Shown one piece after another: positions 1 through 8,891 of a stretch of 64,000 nucleotides of DNA; positions within the stretch are counted from its first letter, which is position 1; each line of letters opens with the position of its first letter. The position numbers were made by a program, and so were the translations under genes. The notes below the pieces were generated by a model. That model saw only the letters and a program-made list of their open reading frames with translations. It searched no databases and was not told the origin of the DNA. Origin of the DNA: an uncultured Sphingomonas sp. (lineage in GTDB: Bacteria; Pseudomonadota; Alphaproteobacteria; Sphingomonadales; Sphingomonadaceae); contig CAJYLV010000016.1 of the NCBI GenBank assembly GCA_913776255.1, forward strand, positions 62,001-126,000, in the 5' to 3' direction.

Positions 1-684
1 CCGTTGGTGGTGATCGACGCCGGGCATGGCGGCAACGATCCCGGCGCGGTCAACCCGGTCGCCGGGCTGCGCGAGAAGGACGTGACGCTCAGGATCGCGC
101 GCGCGATCCGCGACGCTCTGGTCGACAACGGGCGGGTGCGGGTGGCGCTGACGCGTGACGACGACCGTTTCATCATCCTGCGCGAACGGTTCGGGATCGC
201 GCGGCGGCTGAAGGCGGACCTGTTCATCTCGGTCCATTGCGACAGCGTCGGGACGGGCACGCCGACCGGCGCGACCGCCTATACCCTGTCGGACGTCGCG
301 TCGGACCGCGAGGCGGCGCGGCTGGCGGCACGCGAGAACCGCGCCGACGTGATCGCCGGGGTGACGCTCGATCGCGATCCCGACGTGTCGTCGATCCTGA
401 TCGACCTGACGCAGCGCGAGACGATGAACGCCTCGGCCGGGTTCGCGCGGCTGCTGGGACGCGAGGCGCGGCCGCTGATTCCGGTCAAGAGCAATTTCCA
501 CCGCACCGCCTCGCTGATGGTGCTCAAGGCGCCCGACATGCCGTCGATCCTGTTCGAGACCGGCTATATCTCGACCGCGTCGGACGCGGCGTTTCTCGAC
601 AGCAAGGAGGGGCGCGAGAAGATCGCCGAGAGCGTGCGGCGCGCGGTGGATGTGTATTTCGCGCGGCGGATGGCGGAGCGGTAG
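1..684 (+). CDS. N-acetylmuramoyl-L-alanine amidase (Amidase_3), 5' end outside window
   Basis: Zinc-dependent periplasmic amidase that cuts the bond between muramic acid and the peptide stem, used in septal splitting and wall turnover. The reading frame is open to the first base, so the N terminus (normally signal peptide and AMIN domain) lies upstream. About 227 residues are visible. Near the start DAGHGG gives the first zinc ligand, around residues 73-80 FISVHCDS supplies the His of the second metal motif, and around 185-190 FETGYIS holds the catalytic Glu seen in AmiA/B/C proteins. The protein ends in YFARRMAER. A PBP1A gene follows, an order often seen in alphaproteobacteria, here with a small efflux gene in between. 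The family call is firm; which amidase (AmiC type) is inferred. Confidence 0.93.
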   Translation, partial: PLVVIDAGHGGNDPGAVNPVAGLREKDVTLRIARAIRDALVDNGRVRVALTRDDDRFIILRERFGIARRLKADLFISVHCDSVGTGTPTGATAYTLSDVASDREAARLAARENRADVIAGVTLDRDPDVSSILIDLTQRETMNASAGFARLLGREARPLIPVKSNFHRTASLMVLKAPDMPSILFETGYISTASDAAFLDSKEGREKIAESVRRAVDVYFARRMAER

Positions 685-705
685 GGCAGGTTCCGTTTGC
701 CTCGA

Positions 706-795
706 GCAGCCGTCGAGCGAAGTCGAGACGGCGTGTCGAGAGGTGGTTGTATGCGGCGTCTTCTCGACAGGCGGGTTCTCGGCTGCGCTCGAACC
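706..795. repeat. Intergenic inverted-repeat element
   Basis: GC-rich non-coding stretch built from TCGA-containing palindromes. TGTCGAGA at 734-741 pairs with TCTCGACA at 762-769, and the flanks carry further related motifs (TCGAGCGAAGTCGAGA at 713-728; GCGCTCGAA near 785-793). It resembles the TTCTCGACAAGCTCGAAC-like intergenic elements common in sphingomonads. It sits between the amidase stop and sugE. The rest of the 685-926 gap shows no gene. Only one copy occurs in this window. Confidence 0.5.
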
Positions 796-926
796 CTGCT
801 CGAAGCGAACGGACGTTGCTGGACTTCTTCGCCGCAAACCCCTAACCGACACGCCGCGCACGCCTCTTACGGGTTTCCGGCCGCTGCGCTTCCTCAATCG
901 AGCCCGCAATCAAGGAGATCCCCGCA

Positions 927-1247
927 ATGGCGTGGCTCATCCTCGGCGTCGCCGTGGTCACCGAAATCGTCTGGGCGCTCAGCCTCAAATGGGCCGCCAC
1001 GCAAGGATCGTGGCTGGCGTCGGCGGTTCCGATCACGCTCAGCTTCGTCAACATGGGGCTGCTCGCGATGGCGATGCGCGGTCTGCCGGCGGGCACCGCC
1101 TATGCGGTGTGGACCGGGCTCGGCGCGGTCGGCGTCACGATCTTCGGCGTGTTCCTGTTCGGCGAGAAGCTCGCGCCCGCGCAGATCGGGTTCATCGCGC
1201 TGATCATCGTCGGGGTGGTCGGCACGAAACTGTTCGCCCCCGCCTGA
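927..1247 (+). CDS. sugE: SMR-family efflux protein, SugE/Gdx guanidinium exporter type
   Basis: Small multidrug resistance family inner-membrane antiporter of 106 residues with four predicted transmembrane helices, the usual SMR length. The essential membrane Glu of helix 1 is present in VVTEIVWALSLKW (about residue 13). The WALSLKW continuation and the later GTAYAVWTGLGAVG motif match the SugE/Gdx branch rather than EmrE. Members of this branch export guanidinium with proton antiport and also give narrow resistance to some quaternary ammonium compounds. AAGGAG precedes the ATG at good spacing. No guanidine riboswitch was recognised upstream. It lies between an amidase and PBP1A with no obvious functional link. 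Family firm; substrate inferred. Confidence 0.9.
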   Translation: MAWLILGVAVVTEIVWALSLKWAATQGSWLASAVPITLSFVNMGLLAMAMRGLPAGTAYAVWTGLGAVGVTIFGVFLFGEKLAPAQIGFIALIIVGVVGTKLFAPA

Positions 1248-1292
1248 GCGAGTTGCCGTTTGGCGGGCGAGACCGTACACGCCGAAACCGAC

Positions 1293-3788
1293 ATGGCTTC
1301 CGATCCGACCGCTGCCGTGCCTGTTCGGCGTATTTCACCCCGCGCGCTGTGGCGTCGCTGGTGGGTGCGCTGGGGCACCTATCTGCTGGGCCTGCTGGTG
1401 GTGGCGCTCGGCGTTTTCTGGCTGGTGTTCGCGCGCGACCTGCCGTCGGTCGACAAGCTCAAGGCCTATGAGCCGCCACTGCCGACCAACGTGCGCGGCG
1501 CGGACGGCGCGCCGATCTATTCCTATGCGCGCGAACGCCGCGTCGAGCTGGCGTACAACGAATATCCGCCGCTGCTGGTCAAGGCGTTCCTCGCCGCCGA
1601 GGACAAGACCTTCTTCGAGCATCACGGCGTCGACTTCCCCGGGCTGGCGGGCGCGGTGTTCGATTATGCGCGCAAGTTCGGCACCGGGCAGCGCGCGCGC
1701 GGCGGGTCGACGATCACGCAGCAGGTCGCCAAGAACCTGCTGATCGGCAACGAATATTCCCCGACTCGCAAGATCCGCGAGGCGTTGCTGGCGTATAAGA
1801 TCGAGGAGACGCTGACCAAGCCGCAGATCATCGAGCTGTATCTCAACCAGATCTTCCTCGGGCGTAACGCCTACGGCGTAGAGGCGGCGAGCCACGCCTA
1901 TTTCGACAAGGAACTGAACGAGCTGTCGCTGGGGCAGCTCGCCTATCTCGCGATCCTGCCCAAGGGCCCGTCGAACTACGATCCGTTCCGCGACACCGAT
2001 CGCGCGCTGGAGCGGCGCAATTACGTGCTGCGCGAGATGGTCAAGAATGGCTTCGTCACCGCAGCACAAGCCGAGGCGGCCGCCGCCGAGCCGATCGGCG
2101 CGATCACGCACCGCACACCGAAGTTCGAGCGCGTCGGCGGCTATTTCGTCGAAGAAGTGCGTCGCGAGCTGATCGGCAGGTTCGGCGAACAGTCCGAGGA
2201 CGGGCCGCACAGCGTCTATGCCGGCGGATTGTGGGTGCGCACCTCGCTCGACAAGAATATCCAGCAATATGCCGCCGAGGCGCTGCGCAACGGGCTGCTG
2301 CGCTTCGACGCCGGGCGTGGCTGGTCGGGGCCGCTGCGGCACGTCGAGGTTGCGGGCGACGCGTGGCAGGGGCCGCTGATCGGCAGCAACATCATGCTCG
2401 ACCACGACGATTGGCGCGCGGCGATCGCGATCGCGCGCGACGGCGACGCGTGGCGGCTCGGCTTCGCGGACGGGTCGACGGGGACGATGGCGCGCGACGC
2501 GGCGCAGATGCCGGTGCGCAACCAGGGCGGCGCCGCCTTCGCCGCGATCAAGCCCGGCGACATCATCGCGGTCGCGCCGAGCGGGGCGGGGCGGTTCGCG
2601 CTCCGCTCGGTGCCGCGCATCTCGGGCGGGTTCGTCGTGCAGGAGCCCGCGACCGGGCGCATCCTGGCGATGCAGGGCGGGTTCGAGTCGAGCGTCCAGT
2701 CGTTCAACCGCGCGACGCAGGCGTTCCGCCAGCCGGGGTCGACGATCAAGCCGATCGTTTATTCGGCGGCGCTGGAAAACGGCATGACCCCGGCGTCGAT
2801 CATCGTCGACGGGCCGTTCTGCGTCGACCAGGGCGCGCGGCTGGGGCAGAAATGCTTTCGCAACTTCGGCAATTCTCGCGGCGCCGGGCCGCACACGATG
2901 CGCTGGGGCATCGAACAGTCGCGCAACCTGATGACGGTGCGCACCGCCGCGCAGACCGGCATGGGGCGCGTCGTCAAGCTCATCAAGGCGATGGGGATCG
3001 GCGATTACTCGCCCTATCTCTCCTATGCGCTCGGCGCCGGCGAGACGACGGTCACGAAGATGGTCAACGCTTATGGCGTGCTCGCCAACTGGGGGCGCTG
3101 GCACGATCCGTCGCTGATCGACGTCGCGCAGGACCGGCACGGGCAGGTGATCTGGCCCGAGAACTGGCGCGCCTGCGACGGCTGCAACGCGCGCGACTGG
3201 AACGGTCGCGCGATGCCGCGACCGGCGACCGGCGGGCGGCAGGTGCTCGATGCGATGAGCGCCTATCAGATGGTGCACATCACCGAGGGCGTGATCCAGC
3301 GCGGCACCGCGACCGGGCTGCGCGATCTGAACCGCCCGATGTTCGGCAAGACCGGCACCAACAATGGCCCCACTGACGTGTGGTTCATCGGCGGCACGCC
3401 GCAGATGATCGCCGGGCTCTACATGGGCTTCGACAGCCCGCGCAGCCTCGGCGGCTATGCGCAGGGCGGGACGGTCGCGGTGCCGGTGTTCAAGGAATGG
3501 GCGCAGAAGGCCTATTCGGGGCTGCCGGCGATCCCGTTCCGCGCGCCACCGGGGATCCGCATGGTGCGGATCGACCGCGCGAGCGGGCGGCCGGCGTTCG
3601 GCACCTTCCCGACCGACAGCGATCCCAAGCCGGCGGTGATCTGGGAAGCGTTCAAGCCGCAGAGCGAGGCGCGCCGCGCGCGCCGCGCCGCGCCGAGCGC
3701 CGCCCCCTCAGCACGCCCGAGCGCCAGCGCGACCGGCACCACCGCCAGCGACAGCGACTTCTTGCAGAGGCAGGGGGGCATCTACTAA
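1293..3788 (+). CDS. mrcA: Penicillin-binding protein 1A, bifunctional transglycosylase/transpeptidase
   Basis: Class A PBP that polymerises glycan strands and cross-links peptides on the periplasmic face. About 831 residues from the ATG at 1293; an in-frame TTG at 1260 would add 11 residues, and neither start has a strong ribosome binding site. One N-terminal transmembrane segment (GTYLLGLLVVALGVFWLVF) follows a basic cytoplasmic tail. The GT51 domain shows EDKTFFEHHG, GGSTITQQVAKN, RKIREALLAYK and IIELYLNQIFLG. The transpeptidase domain has the SxxK serine in QPGSTIKP (about residue 480-487), SRN (about 542) and KTGTNNG (about 686). An OB-like insertion lies between the domains, as in other PBP1A proteins. 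The C terminus is Ala/Arg/Ser rich. prfB follows after about 120 bases. Confidence 0.95.
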   Translation: MASDPTAAVPVRRISPRALWRRWWVRWGTYLLGLLVVALGVFWLVFARDLPSVDKLKAYEPPLPTNVRGADGAPIYSYARERRVELAYNEYPPLLVKAFLAAEDKTFFEHHGVDFPGLAGAVFDYARKFGTGQRARGGSTITQQVAKNLLIGNEYSPTRKIREALLAYKIEETLTKPQIIELYLNQIFLGRNAYGVEAASHAYFDKELNELSLGQLAYLAILPKGPSNYDPFRDTDRALERRNYVLREMVKNGFVTAAQAEAAAAEPIGAITHRTPKFERVGGYFVEEVRRELIGRFGEQSEDGPHSVYAGGLWVRTSLDKNIQQYAAEALRNGLLRFDAGRGWSGPLRHVEVAGDAWQGPLIGSNIMLDHDDWRAAIAIARDGDAWRLGFADGSTGTMARDAAQMPVRNQGGAAFAAIKPGDIIAVAPSGAGRFALRSVPRISGGFVVQEPATGRILAMQGGFESSVQSFNRATQAFRQPGSTIKPIVYSAALENGMTPASIIVDGPFCVDQGARLGQKCFRNFGNSRGAGPHTMRWGIEQSRNLMTVRTAAQTGMGRVVKLIKAMGIGDYSPYLSYALGAGETTVTKMVNAYGVLANWGRWHDPSLIDVAQDRHGQVIWPENWRACDGCNARDWNGRAMPRPATGGRQVLDAMSAYQMVHITEGVIQRGTATGLRDLNRPMFGKTGTNNGPTDVWFIGGTPQMIAGLYMGFDSPRSLGGYAQGGTVAVPVFKEWAQKAYSGLPAIPFRAPPGIRMVRIDRASGRPAFGTFPTDSDPKPAVIWEAFKPQSEARRARRAAPSAAPSARPSASATGTTASDSDFLQRQGGIY

Positions 3789-3911
3789 GTCGTCGCCAGA
3801 ACGTTTTTTCGTCGTCCCAGCCAGTCGCCGGGATTCCCCGGTCACGCAGCCTCGCTCGTGCCGGTCGGGATTCCCCTTCTGGTCGGCGCGGCGTGACCTT
3901 GGAGTGAAGTT

Positions 3912-5039
3912 ATGCGCGCCGAAGCGCAGGCCCATGTCGACAGCATCAACGAGGCGCTGGCGCTGCTGCGCCGTTTCCTCGACTGGGACCGCGCGTTGCG
4001 TCGCCTCGACGAGCTCAACGCGCGTGTCGAGGATCAGGCGCTGTGGAACAATCCCAAGGAAGCGCAGGCGGTGATGCGCGAGCGTCGCCGGCTGGACGAG
4101 GCGGTCACCGCGACGCGCGACATCGAGCGCGAACTGTCCGACACCGCCGAGCTGATCGAGATGGCCGAGGCCGAGGGCGATGCCGAAATGGCCGACGAGG
4201 GCGTCGCCGCGCTCAAGGCGCTCGCCGATCGCGCGCAGGCCGACAAGGTCAAGGCGCTGCTGGCGGGCGAGGCCGACGCCAACGACAGCTATATCGAGAT
4301 CAACGCCGGCGCGGGCGGCACCGAGAGCCAGGATTGGGCCGGGATGCTCCAGCGCATGTACACGCGCTGGGCCGAGCGGCGCGGCATGAAGGTCGAGCTG
4401 ATCGACTATCACGCCGGCGAGCAGGCCGGGATCAAGAGCGCGACGCTGCTGGTCAAGGGCGAGAACGCCTATGGCTATGCCAAGGTCGAGTCCGGCGTCC
4501 ACCGGCTGGTGCGGATCAGCCCGTACGACAGCGCCGCGCGCCGCCACACGAGCTTTTCGAGCGTGTGGGTCTATCCGGTGATCGACGACAATATCGAGGT
4601 CGAGATCAACGAGGGCGACCTGCGCATCGACACCTATCGCGCGTCGGGCGCGGGCGGGCAGCACATCAACACCACCGACTCCGCGGTGCGCATCACGCAC
4701 TTGCCGACCGGGATCGTGGTGCAGTGCCAGAACCAGCGTTCGCAGCACAAGAACAAGGCCGAGGCCTATAACCAGCTGCGCGCGCGCCTGTACGAGCGCG
4801 AGCTGGCGGAGCGCGAGGCGGTCGCCAATGCCGAGAACGCCACCAAGACCGACATCGGCTGGGGCCATCAGATCCGCAGCTACGTGCTCCAGCCGTACCA
4901 GCTGGTGAAGGACCTGCGCACCGGCGCGACCAGCACCTCGCCGGGCGACGTGCTGGACGGCGATCTCGACGAGTTCATGGCCGCGGCGCTGTCGCAGCGC
5001 GTGACCGGCGAGGCAGTCGTCGTGGAAGACGTCGACTAA
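3912..5039 (+). CDS. prfB: Peptide chain release factor 2
   Basis: Recognises UGA and UAA stops and triggers peptide release. 375 residues. The peptidyl-tRNA hydrolysis motif GGQ is in [15 protein letters not shown] (about residues 248-250). The codon-recognition tripeptide, SPF in E. coli RF2, here reads SPY in [15 protein letters not shown] (about 202-204), a conservative change. The programmed +1 frameshift found in many prfB genes is absent: at the equivalent place ([10 protein letters not shown]) the frame runs through CTC GAC TGG without a stop, so the gene is one continuous frame from the ATG. A GGAG lies upstream at suitable spacing. The stop codon abuts the GTG of the next gene, which suggests co-translation. 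Confidence 0.95.
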   Translation: MRAEAQAHVDSINEALALLRRFLDWDRALRRLDELNARVEDQALWNNPKEAQAVMRERRRLDEAVTATRDIERELSDTAELIEMAEAEGDAEMADEGVAALKALADRAQADKVKALLAGEADANDSYIEINAGAGGTESQDWAGMLQRMYTRWAERRGMKVELIDYHAGEQAGIKSATLLVKGENAYGYAKVESGVHRLVRISPYDSAARRHTSFSSVWVYPVIDDNIEVEINEGDLRIDTYRASGAGGQHINTTDSAVRITHLPTGIVVQCQNQRSQHKNKAEAYNQLRARLYERELAEREAVANAENATKTDIGWGHQIRSYVLQPYQLVKDLRTGATSTSPGDVLDGDLDEFMAAALSQRVTGEAVVVEDVD

Positions 5040-5768
5040 GTGGCCGTGCGCGCGCCCGTGTTCGCCGTGACGGCGGTGGCGTTGCTGCTGCTGGCGGCGT
5101 GCGACGGGTCCAAGCCGCTGATCGAGCACAAGACCAAGGAGCCGGGGCCGTTCCCGGCCGCCGATCGCCCGATCGCGAACATCGTCTCGCCGCGCTGGTC
5201 GAACGAGGAAACCCGCGACCGGCTCGGCGAGGCCGGGCGGGTCATGGACCTCGCCGACATCCGCAAGGGGATGACCGTCGCCGATCTCGGCGCGGGCGAG
5301 GGCTATTACACGATCCGGCTGGCGGCGCGGGTCGGCGAGAACGGGCGTGTGCTGGCCGAGGACGTCGTGCCGGCGGTACACGAGGCGCTGGCGGAGCGTG
5401 TCGCGCGCGAGCGGCTCGACAATGTCAGCGTGCGGCTGGGGCAGCCCGCCGATCCGCGGCTGCCCGACAACAGTTTCGACCGCATCTTCATGGTGCACAT
5501 GTATCATGAGATCGGGCAGCCATATGAATTCCTGTGGCGGATGCGGCCGTCGCTGCGCCGCGACGGGCTGGTGGTGGTGGTCGACGCCGACCGCCCGACC
5601 GAGCAGCACGGCACCCCGCCGCGGCTGCTGCGCTGCGAGTTCGCGGCGGTCGGCTATGCGCAGGTCGGGTTTCAGGAGCTGCGTTCGGCGGGCGGGTATC
5701 TGGCGACGTTCCGCGCGGCGGGGCGGCGGCCAGACCCGGCGGAGATCGTCGCGTGCCGGATGAAGTGA
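5040..5768 (+). CDS. Lipoprotein-like class I SAM-dependent methyltransferase
   Basis: 242 residues from a GTG directly after the prfB stop. The N terminus is a lipoprotein signal: hydrophobic stretch VFAVTAVALLLLAAC with the lipobox Cys at about residue 21 followed by Asp, which in E. coli marks inner-membrane retention. The rest is a Rossmann methyltransferase: motif I VADLGAGEGYYT (about 80-91), an acidic residue at the end of the next strand (VLAEDV), and a later FDRIFMVHMYHEI segment resembling motif IV. The mature part would face the periplasm, where SAM is not known to be available, so either the signal is not used or the fold has another role. The substrate cannot be told from sequence. 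Fold firm, location inferred. Confidence 0.8.
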   Translation: MAVRAPVFAVTAVALLLLAACDGSKPLIEHKTKEPGPFPAADRPIANIVSPRWSNEETRDRLGEAGRVMDLADIRKGMTVADLGAGEGYYTIRLAARVGENGRVLAEDVVPAVHEALAERVARERLDNVSVRLGQPADPRLPDNSFDRIFMVHMYHEIGQPYEFLWRMRPSLRRDGLVVVVDADRPTEQHGTPPRLLRCEFAAVGYAQVGFQELRSAGGYLATFRAAGRRPDPAEIVACRMK

Positions 5769-5827
5769 ACCGGCGTTGCGCCCCCGCGCAAGCTTGGTTA
5801 TGCCGCCGGTAACAAACGGGGGTTTGC

Positions 5828-6412
5828 ATGAAACTGGGTTGGTGGGTCGCGCTGGTCGCGGCGATGTCGTTTGGCGCGCAGGTGCAGGCGGCGGTGGTGA
5901 CGCGCAGCTTCAACGTCACGGCCAGTACCTTCGGAGCCTTCGGCGGCGCAAAGTCACCGTTTTCCGCGCTAAGTGCGGACATCACTTTGACCTATGACGA
6001 TGCTGTTTCTGGCTTTCCGGTGACGTTGTCGCAGTTTCGCGTCACGACCGACGGCCGCCTCAATGACGGACCCTTTTCTGCCACGCCGGTGGCAGTATAT
6101 TCCCTCCCGAACGTTATGCGTACGGTGCCGCGGATCGTCATCGGCGGCACACCAAGTGGTATCGGTACGCTAACGGCCAATGAGAACGACTTCTTCATCG
6201 GCTTCAACGATGGGCAGCCCGAGTTCACGTCGATCGCGTTCACGATGGCGGGGTCACAGGCAGCTTTTCTGTCGCAAGATGCGCGCGTGCGCGAAACGAC
6301 GGTGACGGCGGCGGTGCCCGAGCCGGCGACGTGGCTGATGCTGCTGGCGGGCTTTGGCATGACCGGCGCGGTGCTGCGGCGGCGCAGGGTTGTGGCGCGG
6401 TACGCCAGCTGA
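5828..6412 (+). CDS. PEP-CTERM sorting-domain secreted protein
   Basis: 194-residue exported protein. The start MKLGWWVALVAAMSFGAQVQA is a Sec signal with an Ala-x-Ala cleavage site. The C terminus carries a complete PEP-CTERM signal: VPEPATWLMLLAGFG (PEP at about 163-165), a short hydrophobic helix, then an Arg cluster (LRRRRV). Proteins with this tail are processed by an exosortase (EpsH/XrtA type) and go to the surface or exopolysaccharide matrix. The middle is Thr/Ser/Phe-rich with no recognised domain. No exosortase is encoded in the window. A GGGG-rich ribosome binding site precedes the ATG. Sorting signal firm, function unknown. Confidence 0.88.
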   Translation: MKLGWWVALVAAMSFGAQVQAAVVTRSFNVTASTFGAFGGAKSPFSALSADITLTYDDAVSGFPVTLSQFRVTTDGRLNDGPFSATPVAVYSLPNVMRTVPRIVIGGTPSGIGTLTANENDFFIGFNDGQPEFTSIAFTMAGSQAAFLSQDARVRETTVTAAVPEPATWLMLLAGFGMTGAVLRRRRVVARYAS

Positions 6413-6413
6413 G

Positions 6414-6489
6414 CGTCACTGCGAGTGAAACGAAGCATTTCCGGTCGGATCAGAACGCCCTTGATCGTTTCGCTACGCTCGCGTTGACG
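6414..6489. repeat. Decayed copy of the CGTCATTGCGAG palindromic element
   Basis: Starts CGTCACTGCGAGTGAAACG and ends TTTCGCTACGCTCGCGTTGACG, matching the outline of the 75-77 bp family found elsewhere in the window but with many substitutions in both arms. It begins one base after the stop of the PEP-CTERM gene and fills most of the gap before thyA. Confidence 0.6.
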
Positions 6490-6530
6490 AACGTCTCGAC
6501 GGCCACGCTGCGGCGGCCTAGACCGCGCCC

Positions 6531-7325
6531 GTGCAGCAATATCTCGACCTCATGCGCCGCGTGCTCGATTCGGGTGTGCGGCAGGACGACCGGACCGGCA
6601 CCGGCACGCTCAGCGTGTTCGGGCACCAGATGCGCTTCGATCTGGCGCAGGGCTTTCCGGTCCTCACCACCAAGAAGCTCCACCTGCGCTCGATCATCGT
6701 CGAGCTGCTGTGGTTCCTGCGCGGCGACACCAACGTCCGCTGGCTGCAGGAGCGCAAGGTCAGCATCTGGGACGAATGGGCCGACGAAAACGGCGATCTC
6801 GGCCCGGTCTATGGCAAGCAATGGCGTGACTGGGCGGCGGCAGACGGGCGGCACATCGACCAGATCGCCGCGCTGATCGACGAGATCCGTACGCGCCCGG
6901 CGTCGCGGCGGCAGATCGTCACCGCGTGGAATCCCGGCGAGCTGCACGCGATGGCACTCAGCCCGTGCCACTGCCTGTTCCAGACGCATGTCGCGAACGG
7001 CCGGCTGTCGTTACAATTGTATCAGCGCTCGGCGGACATCTTCCTCGGCGTGCCATTCAATATCGCCAGCTATGCGCTGCTGACGCATATGCTCGCGCAG
7101 CAATGCGAACTGGAGGTCGGCGAGTTCATCTGGACTGGCGGCGATTGCCACCTGTACCTCAATCATCTCGAACAGGCCGAGACTCAGCTCGCACGCACCC
7201 CGACCGCGCTGCCGACGTTGACGCTCGCGCGCCGCCCGGCGTCGATCGATGCCTATGAGCCCGAGGACTTCGTGCTCAACGGCTATGAGGCGCAGCCGCA
7301 TATCAAGGCGGCGGTGTCGGTCTGA
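6531..7325 (+). CDS. thyA: Thymidylate synthase
   Basis: Converts dUMP to dTMP with methylene-tetrahydrofolate as one-carbon donor and reductant. 264 residues, the same as E. coli ThyA, from a GTG whose product [15 protein letters not shown] aligns with the E. coli N terminus. Visible motifs are [18 protein letters not shown], the folate/dUMP loop [17 protein letters not shown], the nucleophilic Cys in [10 protein letters not shown] (about residue 146), and the dUMP-binding run [18 protein letters not shown] (QRSCD in E. coli, so Cys to Ala). There is no strong ribosome binding site before the GTG. A hairpin terminator follows. folA is not adjacent. Confidence 0.95.
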   Translation: MQQYLDLMRRVLDSGVRQDDRTGTGTLSVFGHQMRFDLAQGFPVLTTKKLHLRSIIVELLWFLRGDTNVRWLQERKVSIWDEWADENGDLGPVYGKQWRDWAAADGRHIDQIAALIDEIRTRPASRRQIVTAWNPGELHAMALSPCHCLFQTHVANGRLSLQLYQRSADIFLGVPFNIASYALLTHMLAQQCELEVGEFIWTGGDCHLYLNHLEQAETQLARTPTALPTLTLARRPASIDAYEPEDFVLNGYEAQPHIKAAVSV

Positions 7326-7337
7326 CCGTCGCGCGCA

Positions 7338-7362
7338 CGCGACAGTGTGTCGCGGGCGTTTT
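7338..7362 (+). terminator. Rho-independent-like terminator after thyA
   Basis: Perfect 7 bp stem CGCGACA / TGTCGCG around a GTG loop, followed by GGCGTTTTG. The T tract is short, so the terminator may be weak. It lies 12 bases after the thyA stop. Confidence 0.55.
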
Positions 7363-7400
7363 GCGTTGCAACAATCGGCGGCGTAGCTTGTTTCGCAGCC

Positions 7401-8891
7401 ATGACGAATTTCAGCCGACGCGATGCGATGCTGGCGACGGGCGCTGCGGCGCTCTGGCCGGCGCTGGCCCGGGCGCAAGCGCGCGGGGGCAATTCGACGC
7501 CATTTTCCTGGGCCATGCTCCAGCAACGCGCGGCGGCGCTGGCGAAGCAGCCCTATCGCGCCGTGCCGCCGGTCGCCGCCGCCGCGGCGCTCGATTATGA
7601 TGCGGTCGGCGGCATCCGCTACCGCGCCGACAAGACGCTGGCCGGCGGTATCCGCCCGTTTCCGCTCGGCAAATACGCCCCGGTGCCGGTCACGCTCAAC
7701 CTCGTCACCAACGGCCGCGCGACGCGCGTCGATTATGCGGCGTCGCTGTTCGAGACGAAACCGGGCGTCACGCCGGCGCCCGGTTTCGCGGGTTTCCGCG
7801 TCATGGAGCAGGGCAGGGACAGCGACTGGCTCGCCTATATGGGCGCTTCCTATTTCCGCTCGGCGGGCGCGCTCGACCAATATGGCCTGTCGGCGCGCGG
7901 CGTCGCGATCGACACCGGGCTGGAGAAGGAAGAGTTTCCGGTCTTTACCGAGTTCTGGATCGAGCCGCTCGGCGACGGGGGCTATACGATCTATGCGCTG
8001 CTCGACGGCGACAGCCTGACTGGCGCGTATCGCTTCGTCTCGCGCCATCCGAAGGCGGTGGTACAGGACGTGTCGTCGGTGCTGTTCCTCCGCAAGCCGG
8101 TCGCGCGGCTCGGCATCGCGCCGGCGACCAGCATGTTCTGGTACGACGATCGCAGCCACAAGACCGCGGCCGACTGGCGACCGGAGATCCACGATTCGGA
8201 CGGGCTGGCGATGCGCACCGTTGGCGGCGAGCGCGTTTGGCGCCCGCTGCGCAACCCCGCGCAGCCGACCACCGACAGCTTCGCCGCCGATGACGTGCGC
8301 GGGTTCGGGCTGCTGCAGCGTGACCGCAACTTCGACCATTATCAGGACGATGGCGCGTTCTACGATCGCCGCCCGAACCTGTGGATCGAGCCGCAGGGGC
8401 AATGGGGCAGCGGGCGCGTGATCCTCTATGCCTTTCCGACCGCGGGCGAGACGACCGACAATGTCGTGTGTTTCTGGACGCCGGGCGCGCCGGTGCGCGC
8501 CGGACAGCGGCTCGCCTATGACTATCGGCTGACCTGGGGTGGCGACGATCCGACGCTCGACCGCGTCGCGTATTTCGTCGACACGTGGACCGGCAGCGCC
8601 GGTCGGCCCGGTGCCGAGCCGATCGCCGGCGCGGTCAAGCTGGTCGCCGATTTCGTCGGCGAAGGACTCGCCGGGCTGACGCGGCAGAGCGGGGTGAGTG
8701 CCGAGATCGGCGTCGCGCGCGGCAAGCTGCTGGAAAGCGCCGCCTATCCGGTGGTCGGTCAGCGCAATCGCTGGCGCGTGACCGCCGATATCGCACCGGA
8801 AGGCAACGGCCCCGCCGACGTGCGGCTGTTCCTGAAGCGCGGCACGACGACGCTCAGCGAGACGCTGCTGATGCCGCTCTACCGGCCGTGA
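7401..8891 (+). CDS. opgG: Periplasmic glucan biosynthesis protein, OpgG/OpgD (MdoG) family
   Basis: Periplasmic protein needed to make osmoregulated periplasmic glucans, acting on the beta-glucan chain delivered by OpgH. About 496 residues from the ATG at 7401. The N terminus is a twin-arginine signal (NFSRRDAMLATGAAALWPALARAQA), as in OpgD, while OpgG of E. coli uses Sec. The body has the MdoG signatures: an initial FSWAMLQQRAAALAKQPY, the core IRYRADKTLAGG, the SYFRSAGALDQYGLSARG segment and the late immunoglobulin-like domain. The gene overlaps opgH through GTGA at 8888-8891, so the two are translationally coupled. The opgG versus opgD name is not settled by sequence; as the only copy beside opgH it probably does the main job. 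Confidence 0.92.
   Translation: MTNFSRRDAMLATGAAALWPALARAQARGGNSTPFSWAMLQQRAAALAKQPYRAVPPVAAAAALDYDAVGGIRYRADKTLAGGIRPFPLGKYAPVPVTLNLVTNGRATRVDYAASLFETKPGVTPAPGFAGFRVMEQGRDSDWLAYMGASYFRSAGALDQYGLSARGVAIDTGLEKEEFPVFTEFWIEPLGDGGYTIYALLDGDSLTGAYRFVSRHPKAVVQDVSSVLFLRKPVARLGIAPATSMFWYDDRSHKTAADWRPEIHDSDGLAMRTVGGERVWRPLRNPAQPTTDSFAADDVRGFGLLQRDRNFDHYQDDGAFYDRRPNLWIEPQGQWGSGRVILYAFPTAGETTDNVVCFWTPGAPVRAGQRLAYDYRLTWGGDDPTLDRVAYFVDTWTGSAGRPGAEPIAGAVKLVADFVGEGLAGLTRQSGVSAEIGVARGKLLESAAYPVVGQRNRWRVTADIAPEGNGPADVRLFLKRGTTTLSETLLMPLYRP

Noticed and set aside
685..926. Possible guanidine riboswitch before the sugE/gdx gene
   Set aside because: No pair of ACGR hairpins (class II) or recognisable class I or III core was found; the region is mostly an intergenic TCGA repeat.
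1335..3278. Long open frame on the minus strand opposite the PBP1A gene (and similar long minus- or plus-strand frames opposite prfB, uvrB, TonB receptors and others)
   Set aside because: High GC makes stop codons rare in antisense frames. The translations are Arg/Ala/His-rich with no domain pattern, while the opposite strand carries a recognised full-length gene.
3990..4010. prfB programmed frameshift site
   Set aside because: The gene is continuous at the equivalent position (CTC GAC TGG); there is no in-frame UGA.
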